From positions 10,230,001 through 10,294,000 of the forward strand of contig NZ_CP107989.1 in assembly GCF_041435015.1 (NCBI RefSeq): DNA of 64,000 nt, written 5' to 3'. Below are positions 50,444 to 59,446 of the stretch, one piece after another (the first letter of the stretch is position 1; each line of letters begins with the position of its first letter). Both the position numbers and the translations under genes were made by a program. A model generated the notes under the pieces. The model saw nothing but the letters and a program-made list of their open reading frames with translations. It made no database searches and had not been told where the DNA came from. The stretch is from Streptomyces canus (GTDB taxonomy: Bacteria; Actinomycetota; Actinomycetes; Streptomycetales; Streptomycetaceae).

Positions 50444-51631
50444 TCAGGTCTGGATCTCGGCACCACGGTTGATGCCCACGAACATCAGCGCCGCGCCCAC
50501 CGTCGGGCTGAACGGGTAGCCCGGTCCGTGGCGGTGAGGAGTGAGGCAAGGGCCGCCAGGATGCTGGAGAAGAGGTACCGAGCGAGGGCGGCGGCCGGCG
50601 TGGTCACTTGGCTCTTTGGGGTCGGCCCGACCCGCAGCGCACCGGCATAGCGGCGGTGCCAGGGAAAGCAGTGTCGGGGGAAAGCAGTTCGCGCATGACG
50701 CTGACGGTCGCGGACCGTGGGTCGGTGCCGTCGGCGAGGGCGTTCTCCGCGCGTTGGAGGATTGGGGCGAGGTCGTCACGGCGCGGTCCAGGATGACGAG
50801 GACAAGCGCATCCCCTGTGCGGGAAGTATTTGTAGAAGTTGGCCCGTGCATTGGCCCGCGCGCTCGGCGATGTCATCGACCGTCGCGGTGTTGTACCCCT
50901 TGCGTGACAGGACGTCGCGACCGGCCTCCACGAGCCGGTCGACCGCCGAGGTGGCCCCTTGAGGCCTCCGGGCCTCCACCTCGGGCAGGCTCGGCACGGT
51001 GTGGAGCGGCAGGAGTGACGCCCGCGATGGTGACGTCGACGAACGCTTCGGTGTGAGTGCGCGGGAAGACGAGCAGGTGCAGGCAGATCGTGAGGCCGTC
51101 GACCGCCTCCCTGCCTACTGGCCGGTCCGAGGAGGCCGCAGGACGAGTAGATCAGGATGCGGGCGGCGATGGGGGCGATCACGGTCGCGACGTTCCCAGT
51201 CTCCTCCGCGTTGACTCCGGCCTCGGTGAGCCGCACGGCGATGAGCCCGCGCACGCAGTCGAGGGAGGATCGGACTCGCGCGGTGTGCCCGCCCGGGCCC
51301 ATGACCTCGGACCAACGTGTGATGATGCTCGAGTACCGCGCATGCATCCGCGCCCACTCGCCCGGCCACCAGCGTGGGGTCTCGAAACCGTCGGGCCTCG
51401 TCGAGCGGGCCGAGCCGCCGGGCGAGGGCGTCCAACTCGGCCAGGCACTCGTTTATGTGCTCGGAGAAGATCGCCATCGTGCCGTACTCGTACTGGTAGA
51501 CCGTCGCCCGGGAGACGCCGATACGCGACGGGATCTCCTCGGGGAGACCGCCTCCACGCCGTGGCCGCGGAAGAGGGCCAGGGACTCCCGTCCGTACCCC
51601 TCGCGGCGTGGGTCCCTTCCTCGGTCGTCAT
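50444..51631 (-). pseudogene. Tandem (two-HTH) TetR regulator, multiple frameshifts
   Basis: Minus-strand frames join to a protein of roughly 390 residues with two TetR units. Unit 1 starts MTTEEG at 51631, with ESLALFRGHGVEAVS, then EEIPSRIGVSRATVYQYEYG as HTH, then EHINECLAELDALARRLG and MHARYSSIITRWSEVMGPGG. Unit 2 has SAVDRLVEAGRDVLSRKGY, TATVDDIAERAG, then after a shift ARANFYKYFPHR as second HTH, DLAPILQRAENALADGTD, and a C-terminus ending INRGAEIQT at 50444. At least four frameshifts are needed. It is clearly dead. Two-unit TetR proteins occur in actinobacterial acyl-CoA clusters. Confidence 0.75.
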
Positions 51632-51741
51632 CGGGTTCCTCACATGCGTGTCACGGGGTCGGGCGTCACGGGCTTGGCCGCGGAGGCCCGACGTACGCTC
51701 ATCGGACGCGCCACCAGGATGGGGGAGCAGCAGCGACCACG

Positions 51742-52139
51742 ATGGAGCTCGCCGCCAGGATCGAACTCGCGCGAGCGAGTTCGGACCTCTCGCCCTCACC
51801 GACTTCATGCGCTATGCCGACGCCTCGGGCGACTTCAACCCGATGCACCATGACAAGGACTTCGCCCGCAGCGCCGGGTATCCGACGGTGATCGCCCACG
51901 GGATGCTCCAGGCCGCCTTGCTGGCGACTTACGCAACCGGCCTACTCGGCGCCGCGACCGTGCACCGCTTCGGCGTTCGGTTCCGCTCTCAGGTCTTCTA
52001 TGGCGACACCCTCAACTGCTCGGGAACCGTCGTTGCCGTCGAGGAGGGGCCGAGGGCGGCCTGGCCACCGTAGAACTGCAGCGAGGCAGCACACCGGCGA
52101 GTCGTGATCACCGGGACTGCCGACTTCTTCCTGGCGTGA
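51742..52139 (+). pseudogene. MaoC-like hydratase small subunit, frameshifted
   Basis: ATG 51742 starts MELAARIELARAS; after a frame change near 51,778 the MaoC small-subunit sequence follows: EFGPLALTDFMRYADASGD, FNPMHHDKDFARSAGYPTVI, GMLQAALLATYATGLLG and HRFGVRFRSQVFYGDTLNC. It shifts again near 52,050, then ends VITGTADFFLA. The catalytic Asp-x4-His motif (DFNPMH) is intact. The intact homologue at 59443 shares the core (DLNPMHYDKDFAQQAGYPTV). It is preceded by the dead tandem TetR gene. Confidence 0.78.
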
Positions 52140-52177
52140 CCCGTGGATCACTGGGTCCAATGATCCCGGTGACAGCG

Positions 52178-53530
52178 TCAGATGGCGGCGAGCGTGCCGT
52201 CCGGCTCGCCCAGGTGGCGTGGAAACAGGCCGCTGAGAACGGCTCCGGCTGCCTCCAGCACTATGCACTGCAAAGGCGTGAAGGGGCTGTCGGAGCGTCT
52301 GACGAAGCCGACCTGGCCCCAGGTGCCATGGGCATCGGCCAGGGGAATCGAGAGGATCGAGGGTACTTCGGTTTCGGCCAAGCGCGTCAGCTTTACCGTC
52401 GCCGGATAACGGCGCTTGAACTTGGTGATGTCGACGACTCGCAGGATCGCCCGGGTGTTGAAGGTGTCGGCCGAGAGGTATCCGCCGTCTAGCGGCACGC
52501 CTGCCGCTACCGAGGTCTGCCACTCCTCCGGCATCCCGGCCTGCGCGACCAGATCCAGCAAGTTCGAGCCCGGGCGCCGGGCGAACACGGCCGCACCGTC
52601 ACACAGGCTGTCGTCGGCCGCGAGGTCAACGAGGGCCCGGCATGCCTCAAGCCGGCTGTGGGTGGCGAAGAGCGACTGGATGAGCGTGCTCAGACGATCT
52701 TCCCAGGTCGCGACGTAGTTGCTGTCCTCCACGCCGGAGCCCTTCTTCTGATGGGCGGCCAGTTCCGTGACGGGCTGGTCGAAGCTGTACCCGATGCCGC
52801 GCGCCGCGCGGATGTAGCGACGCTCACCGGAGGCCTCCAGCTTCTTGCGCAGTCGGTTGATCTGCAGGCGCAGGGCGTTGCGGTCGTCTGTGTGCTTCCA
52901 GTCCCAGACCTCCTTGAGGATCTCGTGGTGCCGGATCGCGACGAAGGGCTGGCCCATCAGCACGCGAAGCAGGTCGAACTCGGTGGGGGTAAGGCTGACC
53001 TGCTGGCCGTCAACCGTGACTCTGCGAGCCAGCAGGTCGACCCGGAGGCCCGGGCTCTCCAGGAACCGCAACTCGGCCTGGTTCGGGATGGCTCGGCGCA
53101 GGAGCGCGTCGGTGCCGGCTCGCAACAGATCGCCGGAGTAGCCCTGCTCCAACACCAGGTCTGCTCCGGCGTTGAGCAAAGTGGGCTCGGACTGCGTGCC
53201 AGGCGACGACAGCGCGACCATGGGAGCCCGGGAGAGCGGCCTCAGAAGCGACACGGTGCCGATCGTCCACGGATCCGAGGTGCCGGCGACGAAGAGGAGT
53301 CCGAAGGTGCGCACCAAGACCAGCCACGATGCCCGCTCCAGGTCGGTGGTGCACACGCACTTCCAGCCGATGGCAGCCAAGGCGCTGGATGTGGCCGCGG
53401 CGCCGAGCTCTGTGTCCGCGACCACGAGGGCCGTTCCGCGGTGGCCGCCATTTGGCGCAGACGATCTAGTGGGCACGGTCGGGCCTAGCGGGGGCGCAGG
53501 GCGCGGATTGGTACGCCGGTCGTTGTGCAC
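52178..53530 (-). CDS. Atypical OmpR-type winged-helix regulator with GAF domain
   Basis: From GTG 53530 it is 450 residues. Residues 31-146 resemble a response-regulator receiver (TALVVADTELGAAATSSALA), but the expected phosphorylated Asp after strand 3 is not seen (GLLFVAGTSDPW). Residues 161-250 are a clear OmpR/PhoB winged helix (LTPTEFDLLRVLMGQPF, ILKEVWDWKHTDDRNALRLQ, RYIRAARGIGYSF). Residues about 290-440 look like a GAF domain (LCDGAAVFARRPG, PSILSIPLADAHGTW). The frame is open to 53698, but that start adds unlikely sequence; GAGG precedes the GTG. No kinase gene is near, so signal may enter by the GAF domain. It is divergent from the acyl-CoA ligase gene, its probable target. Confidence 0.8.
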   Translation of the reverse strand: MHNDRRTNPRPAPPLGPTVPTRSSAPNGGHRGTALVVADTELGAAATSSALAAIGWKCVCTTDLERASWLVLVRTFGLLFVAGTSDPWTIGTVSLLRPLSRAPMVALSSPGTQSEPTLLNAGADLVLEQGYSGDLLRAGTDALLRRAIPNQAELRFLESPGLRVDLLARRVTVDGQQVSLTPTEFDLLRVLMGQPFVAIRHHEILKEVWDWKHTDDRNALRLQINRLRKKLEASGERRYIRAARGIGYSFDQPVTELAAHQKKGSGVEDSNYVATWEDRLSTLIQSLFATHSRLEACRALVDLAADDSLCDGAAVFARRPGSNLLDLVAQAGMPEEWQTSVAAGVPLDGGYLSADTFNTRAILRVVDITKFKRRYPATVKLTRLAETEVPSILSIPLADAHGTWGQVGFVRRSDSPFTPLQCIVLEAAGAVLSGLFPRHLGEPDGTLAAI

Positions 53531-53805
53531 TGAAGCCTCCGCGAACTCGACGGTGAGTGGCGTGCGCCATAGCCAGTATGGCCATATCTGACAGCGTGTA
53601 CAAGGATCTGCAGGTCGGAGACGACCGGCTGAGCCGGTGGTCTGAGCAACCGGGGTCTCGGTATGTGGGTTGAGCACCGACCGACATTCTTCGTACATGT
53701 AGGGGGGATGCCGAACTGCTGGCGAGGCTTCTCGCGCCCGGGCGCCCGTCCTACAGTGCCGAGGGGAGGAGCGCGGCTCGATAACTTCGTTCGGAGAGGA
53801 AGTTC

Positions 53806-55344
53806 ATGCAGCATGAAACCCTCGTGGTGAGCGGCGAGTTCGACACCGTCGACCATCTGTTGGCGGCGGCGGCCGCCCAACAGGGGGAGCGCGACGCGTA
53901 CGTCGGTCCCGACGATCGGATGAGCTTTGCAGAGTGGCATCTCCGCTCCGATCTGGTGGCGGAGGAGCTCCGCCGACGCGGTGTCGGCCGGGGCGACGTC
54001 GTGGCGCTCGTGATGCCCAACTCGTGTGACTTCGCCGTCGTGTTCGCGGCGATCGCGAAGCTCGGTGCTGTCACCACCGCACTCAACACTCGGCTCGGGC
54101 CCCAGGAGATGGAGGCGATCGCCCAGACATGCTTGCCACGGCTGGTGGTGCGTGATGGCACGCTGGCCAGCCCGCCGCTGCCCGGCGAGCCGCGGTCCCT
54201 CCTTCGCTCCGAGCTGGCGGGGATCTACGCTCGCGTGGCGGTCGACCCGCCGCGTGGCCAGTGCAACCCCGCCGAGCCGGTCGTGATCATGTGGACCAGT
54301 GGTACGACCGGGAACCCCAAGGGCCCCTACCTTGACCACCGCAACCTCAAGGCCGTCTCCGACGCTGCCGGACCGATGAGCACACCCGGTGACCGCAGAC
54401 TGGTTCCCACACCATTCCCGCACGCCGGCTACATGGCGCGCCTGTGGGACCAGATCCACCACCTGACGACCGTGATCATTGGCGTGATGCCATGGTCGGT
54501 GGACTCCATGCTGCGGCAGATCGTCGAGGAGAGAGTCACGGTGATCGGCGCCGTACCGACCCAGTGGGAGAAGCTTGTTCAGTTTCCCGGCATCGACGAG
54601 CTCGACCTCGGCTCCGTCCGCGTGGGGCTCAGCGCGACCGCTCCCGCACGACCCGAGTTGGTGGAGCGGGTCAAGGAGGTCCTCGGCTGCCCGCTCGTGG
54701 TCCGCTATGCGATGACGGAGAGCCCGAGCATCGCCGGCACCCGACCTGAGGACCCGCCGGAGGTGCAATTCCGCACCGTGGGCCGCCCCCAAGTCGGCAT
54801 GGAGGTTTCCGTGCTGGCCGACGAGGGGGAAGTCGGCATGGTCCGCATCCGTGGGGCCTGCGTGATGCGCGGCTACTGGAACGACCCGGCACGGACGGCG
54901 AAGGCATTCGACTCCGAGGGCTGGCTGCTGACGGGCGATCTCGGCTATCTCGATGCCGACGGCAACCTCGTGCTCACCGGCCGCTCCAGCGACATGTACA
55001 TCCGCGGCGGCTACAACGTCTATCCCGCCGAGGTGGAGAGCCTGTTGGTCACCCACCCGAAAGTCGCCGATGTCAGCATCGTCGCTGCTCCGGCGCCGAC
55101 TATCGGTGAGATCGGTGTTGCCTTCGTGGTGCCGGTACCCGGTGAGACGGTCACCTTGGATGAGTTGCGGGAGTTCGTACGACGAAACCTGGCCGACTAC
55201 AAGGCGCCGGACGTTCTGCATGTTGTCCAGGAGCTGCCGGTGAACGCGATGCACAAGATCAATCGGAGCGCGCTGCGCGAGTTGGCGAAGGCCTCCGTGA
55301 CCACCGAGACCGCCCCGGCATCTGCCGCCGGCGTGGGCCGCTGA
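53806..55344 (+). CDS. Acyl-CoA synthetase (ANL superfamily)
   Basis: A 512-residue adenylate-forming ligase. The ATP loop is MWTSGTTGNPKGPYLDH at about 164-180, the YAMTES motif at about 301, GWLLTGDLGYLD at about 373, GRSSDMYIRGGYNVYP at about 393-408, and the catalytic Lys near the end in NAMHKINRSAL (about 486). All key motifs are present. ATG 53806 follows AGAGGAAG. A thiolase pseudogene begins 20 bp after it, so an operon once continued. It activates an unknown acid. Confidence 0.92.
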   Translation: MQHETLVVSGEFDTVDHLLAAAAAQQGERDAYVGPDDRMSFAEWHLRSDLVAEELRRRGVGRGDVVALVMPNSCDFAVVFAAIAKLGAVTTALNTRLGPQEMEAIAQTCLPRLVVRDGTLASPPLPGEPRSLLRSELAGIYARVAVDPPRGQCNPAEPVVIMWTSGTTGNPKGPYLDHRNLKAVSDAAGPMSTPGDRRLVPTPFPHAGYMARLWDQIHHLTTVIIGVMPWSVDSMLRQIVEERVTVIGAVPTQWEKLVQFPGIDELDLGSVRVGLSATAPARPELVERVKEVLGCPLVVRYAMTESPSIAGTRPEDPPEVQFRTVGRPQVGMEVSVLADEGEVGMVRIRGACVMRGYWNDPARTAKAFDSEGWLLTGDLGYLDADGNLVLTGRSSDMYIRGGYNVYPAEVESLLVTHPKVADVSIVAAPAPTIGEIGVAFVVPVPGETVTLDELREFVRRNLADYKAPDVLHVVQELPVNAMHKINRSALRELAKASVTTETAPASAAGVGR

Positions 55345-55363
55345 TCGACAGGAGGAGCAAGTA

Positions 55364-55846
55364 GTAAGAGTCGAACCACCCACAGCGGTCATCGTCGCGG
55401 ATGCCCGCACGCGACGGGCCGGCTGCTCCGCGGTCTGTCCGGCTCGAGCCCGCCACCGATCTGGGTGGAATCGTGAACCGGCGGGAGAAGGCCAGGATAG
55501 GCGGGGACCAGGTCGACTACGTCGTCGTCGGCACGTCATCCAGGCCGGATGCGGGCAGAACACCGCTCGACGGTCGCCGTCAAGGGCGGTAACGCGATGA
55601 TGATGCCGGCGGTGACACTCATCAAGGTTGCGTGGCCAGGGTGAAGGCGATCGCCACCGCCGACCAGATGATCCGTGTCCGGGAGCATGATGTCGTCGCT
55701 GTCGGCGGCATGCAGTCGATGAGCCAGGCCCCGCACCTGCTGTCGAAGTCCGGGACCGGCTTCAAGTACTGCTACACAATGGTGGTCGACACGATGGCCT
55801 ACGACGCGCTCTTCGACCAATTCACCTACCAGGCGATGGATGAGGC
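55364..55846 (+). pseudogene. Thiolase, N-terminal half, heavily decayed
   Basis: A GGAGGAG ribosome site (55351-55357) is followed by GTAGTAAGA where a GTG start would be expected, so the start codon seems lost. Thiolase fragments then appear in several frames: AVIVADARTRR, GGDQVDYVVV, HVIQAGCGQNTA and, from 55,630, AIATADQMIRVREHDVVAVG, MQSMSQAPHLLSKSGTGFKY and MVVDTMAYDALFDQFTYQAM. Where the nucleophile NKVC is normal, the sequence reads KVAWPG, so the catalytic Cys is gone. The C-terminal half is missing and minus-strand TetR sequence follows. Confidence 0.75.
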
Positions 55847-56288
55847 AGGCGACGAGCCGACGCCACGTCTCGGGTGCGGCGTCGGTGGGCGCGCTCGGCG
55901 CGGAAGCCGTCGAGCATCAGGTACAGGTGGCGGCGCCATGCGTGCGGGGCGATCCCGTCGGGCGCCTCGATGATCCGGCTGTGGGACCAGATGACGAAGG
56001 GGAGGTCCTCGGGTACCAGGTCGGGTCGTAGGCGGCCCTGCTCTCGCGCCCGTTCGACGATGCGCACGCCGGGTCATGGATCCGGGTCTGCTGGCTGGCC
56101 AGGCAGACGTTCTCAGGCAGCCGGATCGAGGCGAATTCGTTGAAGCCCCGGTCGCGGGCCTGGAGTTCGCACATGGTTTCCAGGAACAGGGACAGCCCTT
56201 CCCACACGTCGTCCATGCTCAGGGCCTGTTCCGCGGCGGCGACCCAGATCGCGAGCTTGCGCCAGCGAAGACCTCCTGCACCAGGCAC
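55840..56288 (-). pseudogene. TetR regulator, C-terminal remnant
   Basis: Ligand-domain pieces of a TetR protein in two minus-strand frames: ALSMDDVWEGLSLFLETMCE, FNEFASIRLPENV, then after a shift RIVERAREQGRLRPDLVPED, PFVIWSHSRIIEAPDG and HAWRRHLYLMLDGFRAERAH. The DNA-binding domain is missing. It is not the same regulator as the tandem TetR pseudogene. It directly abuts the thiolase remnant on the other strand, so both were cut in one event. Confidence 0.7.
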
Positions 56289-56354
56289 AGTTGGCGACCT
56301 GCTCCAGCGACGCCTGCATCATGCGGCCGGCGGCGACCACATCCGCTCCGGCGT

Positions 56355-56523
56355 GGCGTTCTCGCAGCTGAGTTACTGGGTCAGCGACCTGCCAGGCGCG
56401 GTGGTGGTGGCCTACGAGACCGGCCGACCGGCTTCGTACCTGTACCGGCACCTGACCGCAGCCGGGTTCGGGTGCGAGGTCGCAGCAAGCGGCCTTCCAA
56501 TCGGTGAAGTTGATGCTGCGTAG
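56355..56523 (+). mobile_element. IS110-type transposase fragment (N-terminal part)
   Basis: About 50 codons reading LPGAVVVAYETGRPASYLYR and HLTAAGFGCEVAA resemble the nuclease-domain region of IS110/IS116 transposases. No ends are visible. The fragment lies beside the TetR remnant and may explain its truncation. Confidence 0.5.
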
Positions 56524-56670
56524 GCAGTTTGTCCGCCCTGTTCCATGGAAGCCCACGGTTGAGCGAATTCGTCGACCGGACCTCCGTCGGGGGAGAACGA
56601 GCCGTGTCTTACCGACCGGTGGTCAGCAGGCTGCACCACCTCCGGTCACGGACCTTCTCCCACCGCGCGG

Positions 56671-57591
56671 TCAGCCGCTCAGCCGGAGTCCACGCGCTCG
56701 TGTCCCGAAGATCTCGGTGCCGAATACCTCACCGAGTCTGGTGGCATCCCAGCGCTGCTCGTTGCTGCAGGCGACCGCGTCCTCGGTCCATCCGCCCATG
56801 AGATAGATCTTGTCGCCGATTGCTCGGATGACCTGTCCGGAGATTTGGCTGGCCTGCTCGCTCGCGAGCCACGCGACGACAGGGGAGCAAAGGGAGGCGT
56901 CCAGGGGATCGAAGGAGTCCTCGGGACGTTCGTCCGGCTCGGGGACGACGTCATCCTTGCCGGACGCGGAGAGACGGGTAAGGCCACCGGGCCCGATCGC
57001 ATTGACGGTCACTCCGATGCTTGCCAGTTCCAGACTGAGGGTGAGCGTCAGGCCTGCGATCGCCGACTTGGCGGTCGCGTAGTTCGACTGACCGAAGTGA
57101 CCCAGGAGCCCGGCACCGGAGACCGTGTTGATGATGCGGCCGTACGTCGTACCCGTGGAGGCTTTGGCGTTCGTGCGCCATCGGCGGGCGACCGAACGGC
57201 ACGCGAGCCACGTTCCGCGGACGTGCACGCGCATCACCAGGTCGAAATCGGTGACCGGCATGTTCCAGATGGCTCGATCCCGCACGATGCCGGCGTTGTT
57301 CACGAGGATGTCCACGCGCCCGTACTCCGTCCAAGCCCGTTCGACCAATGCCTCGACCTGGTCCTCGTCGCCGACATCGCCGTAGTCCGCGATGGCTCGT
57401 CCACCGCGTGACCGGATGATGTCGACGACAACGTCGGCGTCGCGGCCGGATCCGTCGCCGGAGATCGTCGTCCCGAGGTCGTTGACGACGACGGCCGCTC
57501 CTTGCTTGGCCAGTTCCAGGGCATGACCCCGGCCGATACCGTGCGCGGCTCCCGTGACGATGGCGACCTTGCCATCCAACAGTCCAGGCAT
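56671..57591 (-). CDS. SDR family dehydrogenase (MFE-2/17beta-HSD4-like)
   Basis: A 306-residue short-chain dehydrogenase. It has VAIVTGAAHGIGRGHALELA, VVVNDLG with the NAD-specifying Asp, NNAGIVRD at about 98-105, Ser158, Tyr171 and Lys175 (YATAK). The long insert and C-terminal tail resemble the dehydrogenase unit of type 2 multifunctional enzymes, which oxidise (3R)-hydroxyacyl-CoA. That would fit the MaoC hydratase pair at 59.0 kb, which makes (3R)-hydroxy products. ATG 57591 precedes a clean family start. It is followed upstream by the DUF35 gene on the same strand. Confidence 0.88.
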   Translation of the reverse strand: MPGLLDGKVAIVTGAAHGIGRGHALELAKQGAAVVVNDLGTTISGDGSGRDADVVVDIIRSRGGRAIADYGDVGDEDQVEALVERAWTEYGRVDILVNNAGIVRDRAIWNMPVTDFDLVMRVHVRGTWLACRSVARRWRTNAKASTGTTYGRIINTVSGAGLLGHFGQSNYATAKSAIAGLTLTLSLELASIGVTVNAIGPGGLTRLSASGKDDVVPEPDERPEDSFDPLDASLCSPVVAWLASEQASQISGQVIRAIGDKIYLMGGWTEDAVACSNEQRWDATRLGEVFGTEIFGTRARGLRLSG

Positions 57592-57685
57592 GAGGTGGTG
57601 ATTCTCCTTCTTGTCTTGTCACCTTGTGGTGACACGGCCGGTGTGGTCGCCAGCGTGCCGGTGATGCGGTGAGGACAGCGCGGAC

Positions 57686-58099
57686 TCAGGCAGGTACGAA
57701 GACCGGAGCCGACAATGTCTCGTCGAGCGGCTCGGCCCGGACGGTCAGAGCCATCCCGATGTGGAGGTCCTCTGGAACGCAGTCCACGATGGTGGTCATC
57801 AACCGGGGCCCCTCCTCGAGCTCGACGAGGGCGGCTACGTACGGGACGCGATCGGCGAACGGCGGCAAGTCGTTGACATAGACCGTGGAGAACGTGTACA
57901 GCGAGGCGCGGCCACTGGCAGGACGGGGCTCGACGGCGCAGCTCCAGCAAAACGGGCAGAAGGGACGCGGGTAGTGGTGCACCCGGTCGCAGTCCGTGCA
58001 GTGGGCGATGAGTAGGACGCCACCATCGCGGATCGCGTCCCAGTATGGCTGTGTGTCCGGCTCTATGGTGGGCAGGTCCCGGCGGTCGGCACGAGTCAC
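57686..58099 (-). CDS. DUF35 Zn-ribbon/OB-fold protein
   Basis: A 137-residue DUF35 protein. The Zn-ribbon is CTDCDRVHHYPRPFCPFCWSC at about 34-54, followed by the OB-fold segment GRASLYTFSTVYV. Such proteins partner with thiolases, and the only thiolase nearby is the decayed one at 55.4 kb, which may therefore have left this protein without its partner. GTG 58099 follows AAGGAT; the frame extends upstream without a better start. The hydratase stop is 13 bp away, so the three minus-strand genes form an operon. Confidence 0.87.
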   Translation of the reverse strand: MTRADRRDLPTIEPDTQPYWDAIRDGGVLLIAHCTDCDRVHHYPRPFCPFCWSCAVEPRPASGRASLYTFSTVYVNDLPPFADRVPYVAALVELEEGPRLMTTIVDCVPEDLHIGMALTVRAEPLDETLSAPVFVPA

Positions 58100-58112
58100 G
58101 AGAGATCCTTTC

Positions 58113-58958
58113 TCACACGCCACGGAAAACGGGCGCGCGATTCTCCAGAAATGCGGCCACGCCCTCCGTGGAGTCGATGGAGTGGCTCTGTGCCTCCTGC
58201 ATCAGACCCTCGAAGGCGAAGGAGGACGCTCGATCCTGATCGAGGGCGACGTTGAAGAGGCGTTTGGTCAGCGCGAGTGCGGTGGTGGAGGCCGCGGCCA
58301 ACCTGGTGGCCAGTGCGGAGACCGTGGATGCCAAATCGTCACCGGACACGACCCAATTGACTAGTCCGAGCCGCAACGCGTCCTCGGCCGGAAGACGGTC
58401 GCCGAGCAGGGCCAGTTCCTTGGCCTTGCGCATGCCGAGGTGACGAGTGAGCAGGTAGGCGCCGGCCGCGTCGACCGTGATGCCGCGCAGAACGAACGAC
58501 TCGATGAAGACTGCTTCCTCCGTGGCGATCACGAAATCCGCCGCGAGGGCCAGGTGAGCTCCCATCCCCGCCGCCGCACCCTGGACGACAGCGATCACTG
58601 GCTTGTCGCAGTCCAAGACGGCAGCGATCAGCTGCTGGGCGCCGCCCATGATTCGCCTGCTGACCTCCCCGACAACCGTCTCGGCGTCTGTTCGGCGGAG
58701 GCCGGTGACGTCCGCACCGGTGCAGAAGTGCCGCCCCGCGGCACGCAGGACGACGCACCGCACGGCGGCGGTCTCGTGTGCGCTCTGGAGTAGCGCGATG
58801 ACCTGCCGCCGGTCCGACGGTCGCAACGCGTTGCCCTTGGCGGCCCGGTCGAGGGTGATGGTCAGGATCCCATCCGACAGCTCCGAACGGATCGAAGCGT
58901 GCGCTGCCTCTTCGTCAACCACATCGGCCTGGGTGTCCACTGCCTGGTCGTCGTTCAT
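58113..58958 (-). CDS. Enoyl-CoA hydratase/isomerase family protein
   Basis: A 281-residue crotonase-fold protein. Oxyanion segments are GRHFCTGADVTGL (about 77-89) and VQGAAAGMGAHLALAADFVIA (about 124-144). In place of the usual hydratase Glu the next segment reads FIESFVLRGITVDAAGAYLL, as in isomerase or hydrolase branches with Asp. ATG 58958 gives the best start; the frame is open to 59048 inside the divergent gene. It heads the hydratase-DUF35-SDR operon and is divergent from the MaoC pair 56 bp away. Confidence 0.87.
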   Translation of the reverse strand: MNDDQAVDTQADVVDEEAAHASIRSELSDGILTITLDRAAKGNALRPSDRRQVIALLQSAHETAAVRCVVLRAAGRHFCTGADVTGLRRTDAETVVGEVSRRIMGGAQQLIAAVLDCDKPVIAVVQGAAAGMGAHLALAADFVIATEEAVFIESFVLRGITVDAAGAYLLTRHLGMRKAKELALLGDRLPAEDALRLGLVNWVVSGDDLASTVSALATRLAAASTTALALTKRLFNVALDQDRASSFAFEGLMQEAQSHSIDSTEGVAAFLENRAPVFRGV

Positions 58959-59014
58959 GTCAGCTATTCTGGCATCATCGTCACTTACTAGGCAACCAAT
59001 GAGGGAGAAACCGC

Positions 59015-59446
59015 GTGACTGAGGCCCCACATCTGACGCCACCGTCATTTGAGTTCCCTATAGAGCTCGGGGCGGTGCGAGCGTTCGTCCAGGCCATGGA
59101 GTCGGGAAACCCCGCTTTCGCGGGAGCTGCCCCGGTCGTTCCGCCGACCTTCCTGGTGACGTCGCACCGTTGGTCCACGAAGGAGAACCGGATCGACCAT
59201 GGCATCCCGAGGGCCCGGCTCCTGCACGGCGGGCAGGAGTTCCGTTTCCACGGGGAACCTCCCCGGGTCGGCCACACCCTCACCGCCCGGGAGCAGCTCA
59301 CCGAGCGTTACCAGAAGCAGGGCCGCCGCGGCGGCACGATGGAGTTCGTCACCGTGACGACCGAGTTCCACGACCAGTCGGGAAGGCTTGTCGCGGAGAT
59401 GAGCGCGACCTACATCGGTACAGCGCCGAAGGGGGAGCACGCATGA
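59015..59446 (+). CDS. MaoC-like N-terminal dehydratase domain protein (FAS1-like)
   Basis: A 143-residue hotdog protein with the IELGAVRAFVQAMESGNPAF opening and the VPPTFLVTSHRW and LLHGGQEFRFHGEP segments of the structural half of heteromeric MaoC hydratases. GTG 59015 follows GGGAGAAACC. Its stop overlaps the start of the next gene (ATGA), so the two subunits are made together. It is shorter than its counterpart at 21635. Confidence 0.87.
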   Translation: MTEAPHLTPPSFEFPIELGAVRAFVQAMESGNPAFAGAAPVVPPTFLVTSHRWSTKENRIDHGIPRARLLHGGQEFRFHGEPPRVGHTLTAREQLTERYQKQGRRGGTMEFVTVTTEFHDQSGRLVAEMSATYIGTAPKGEHA

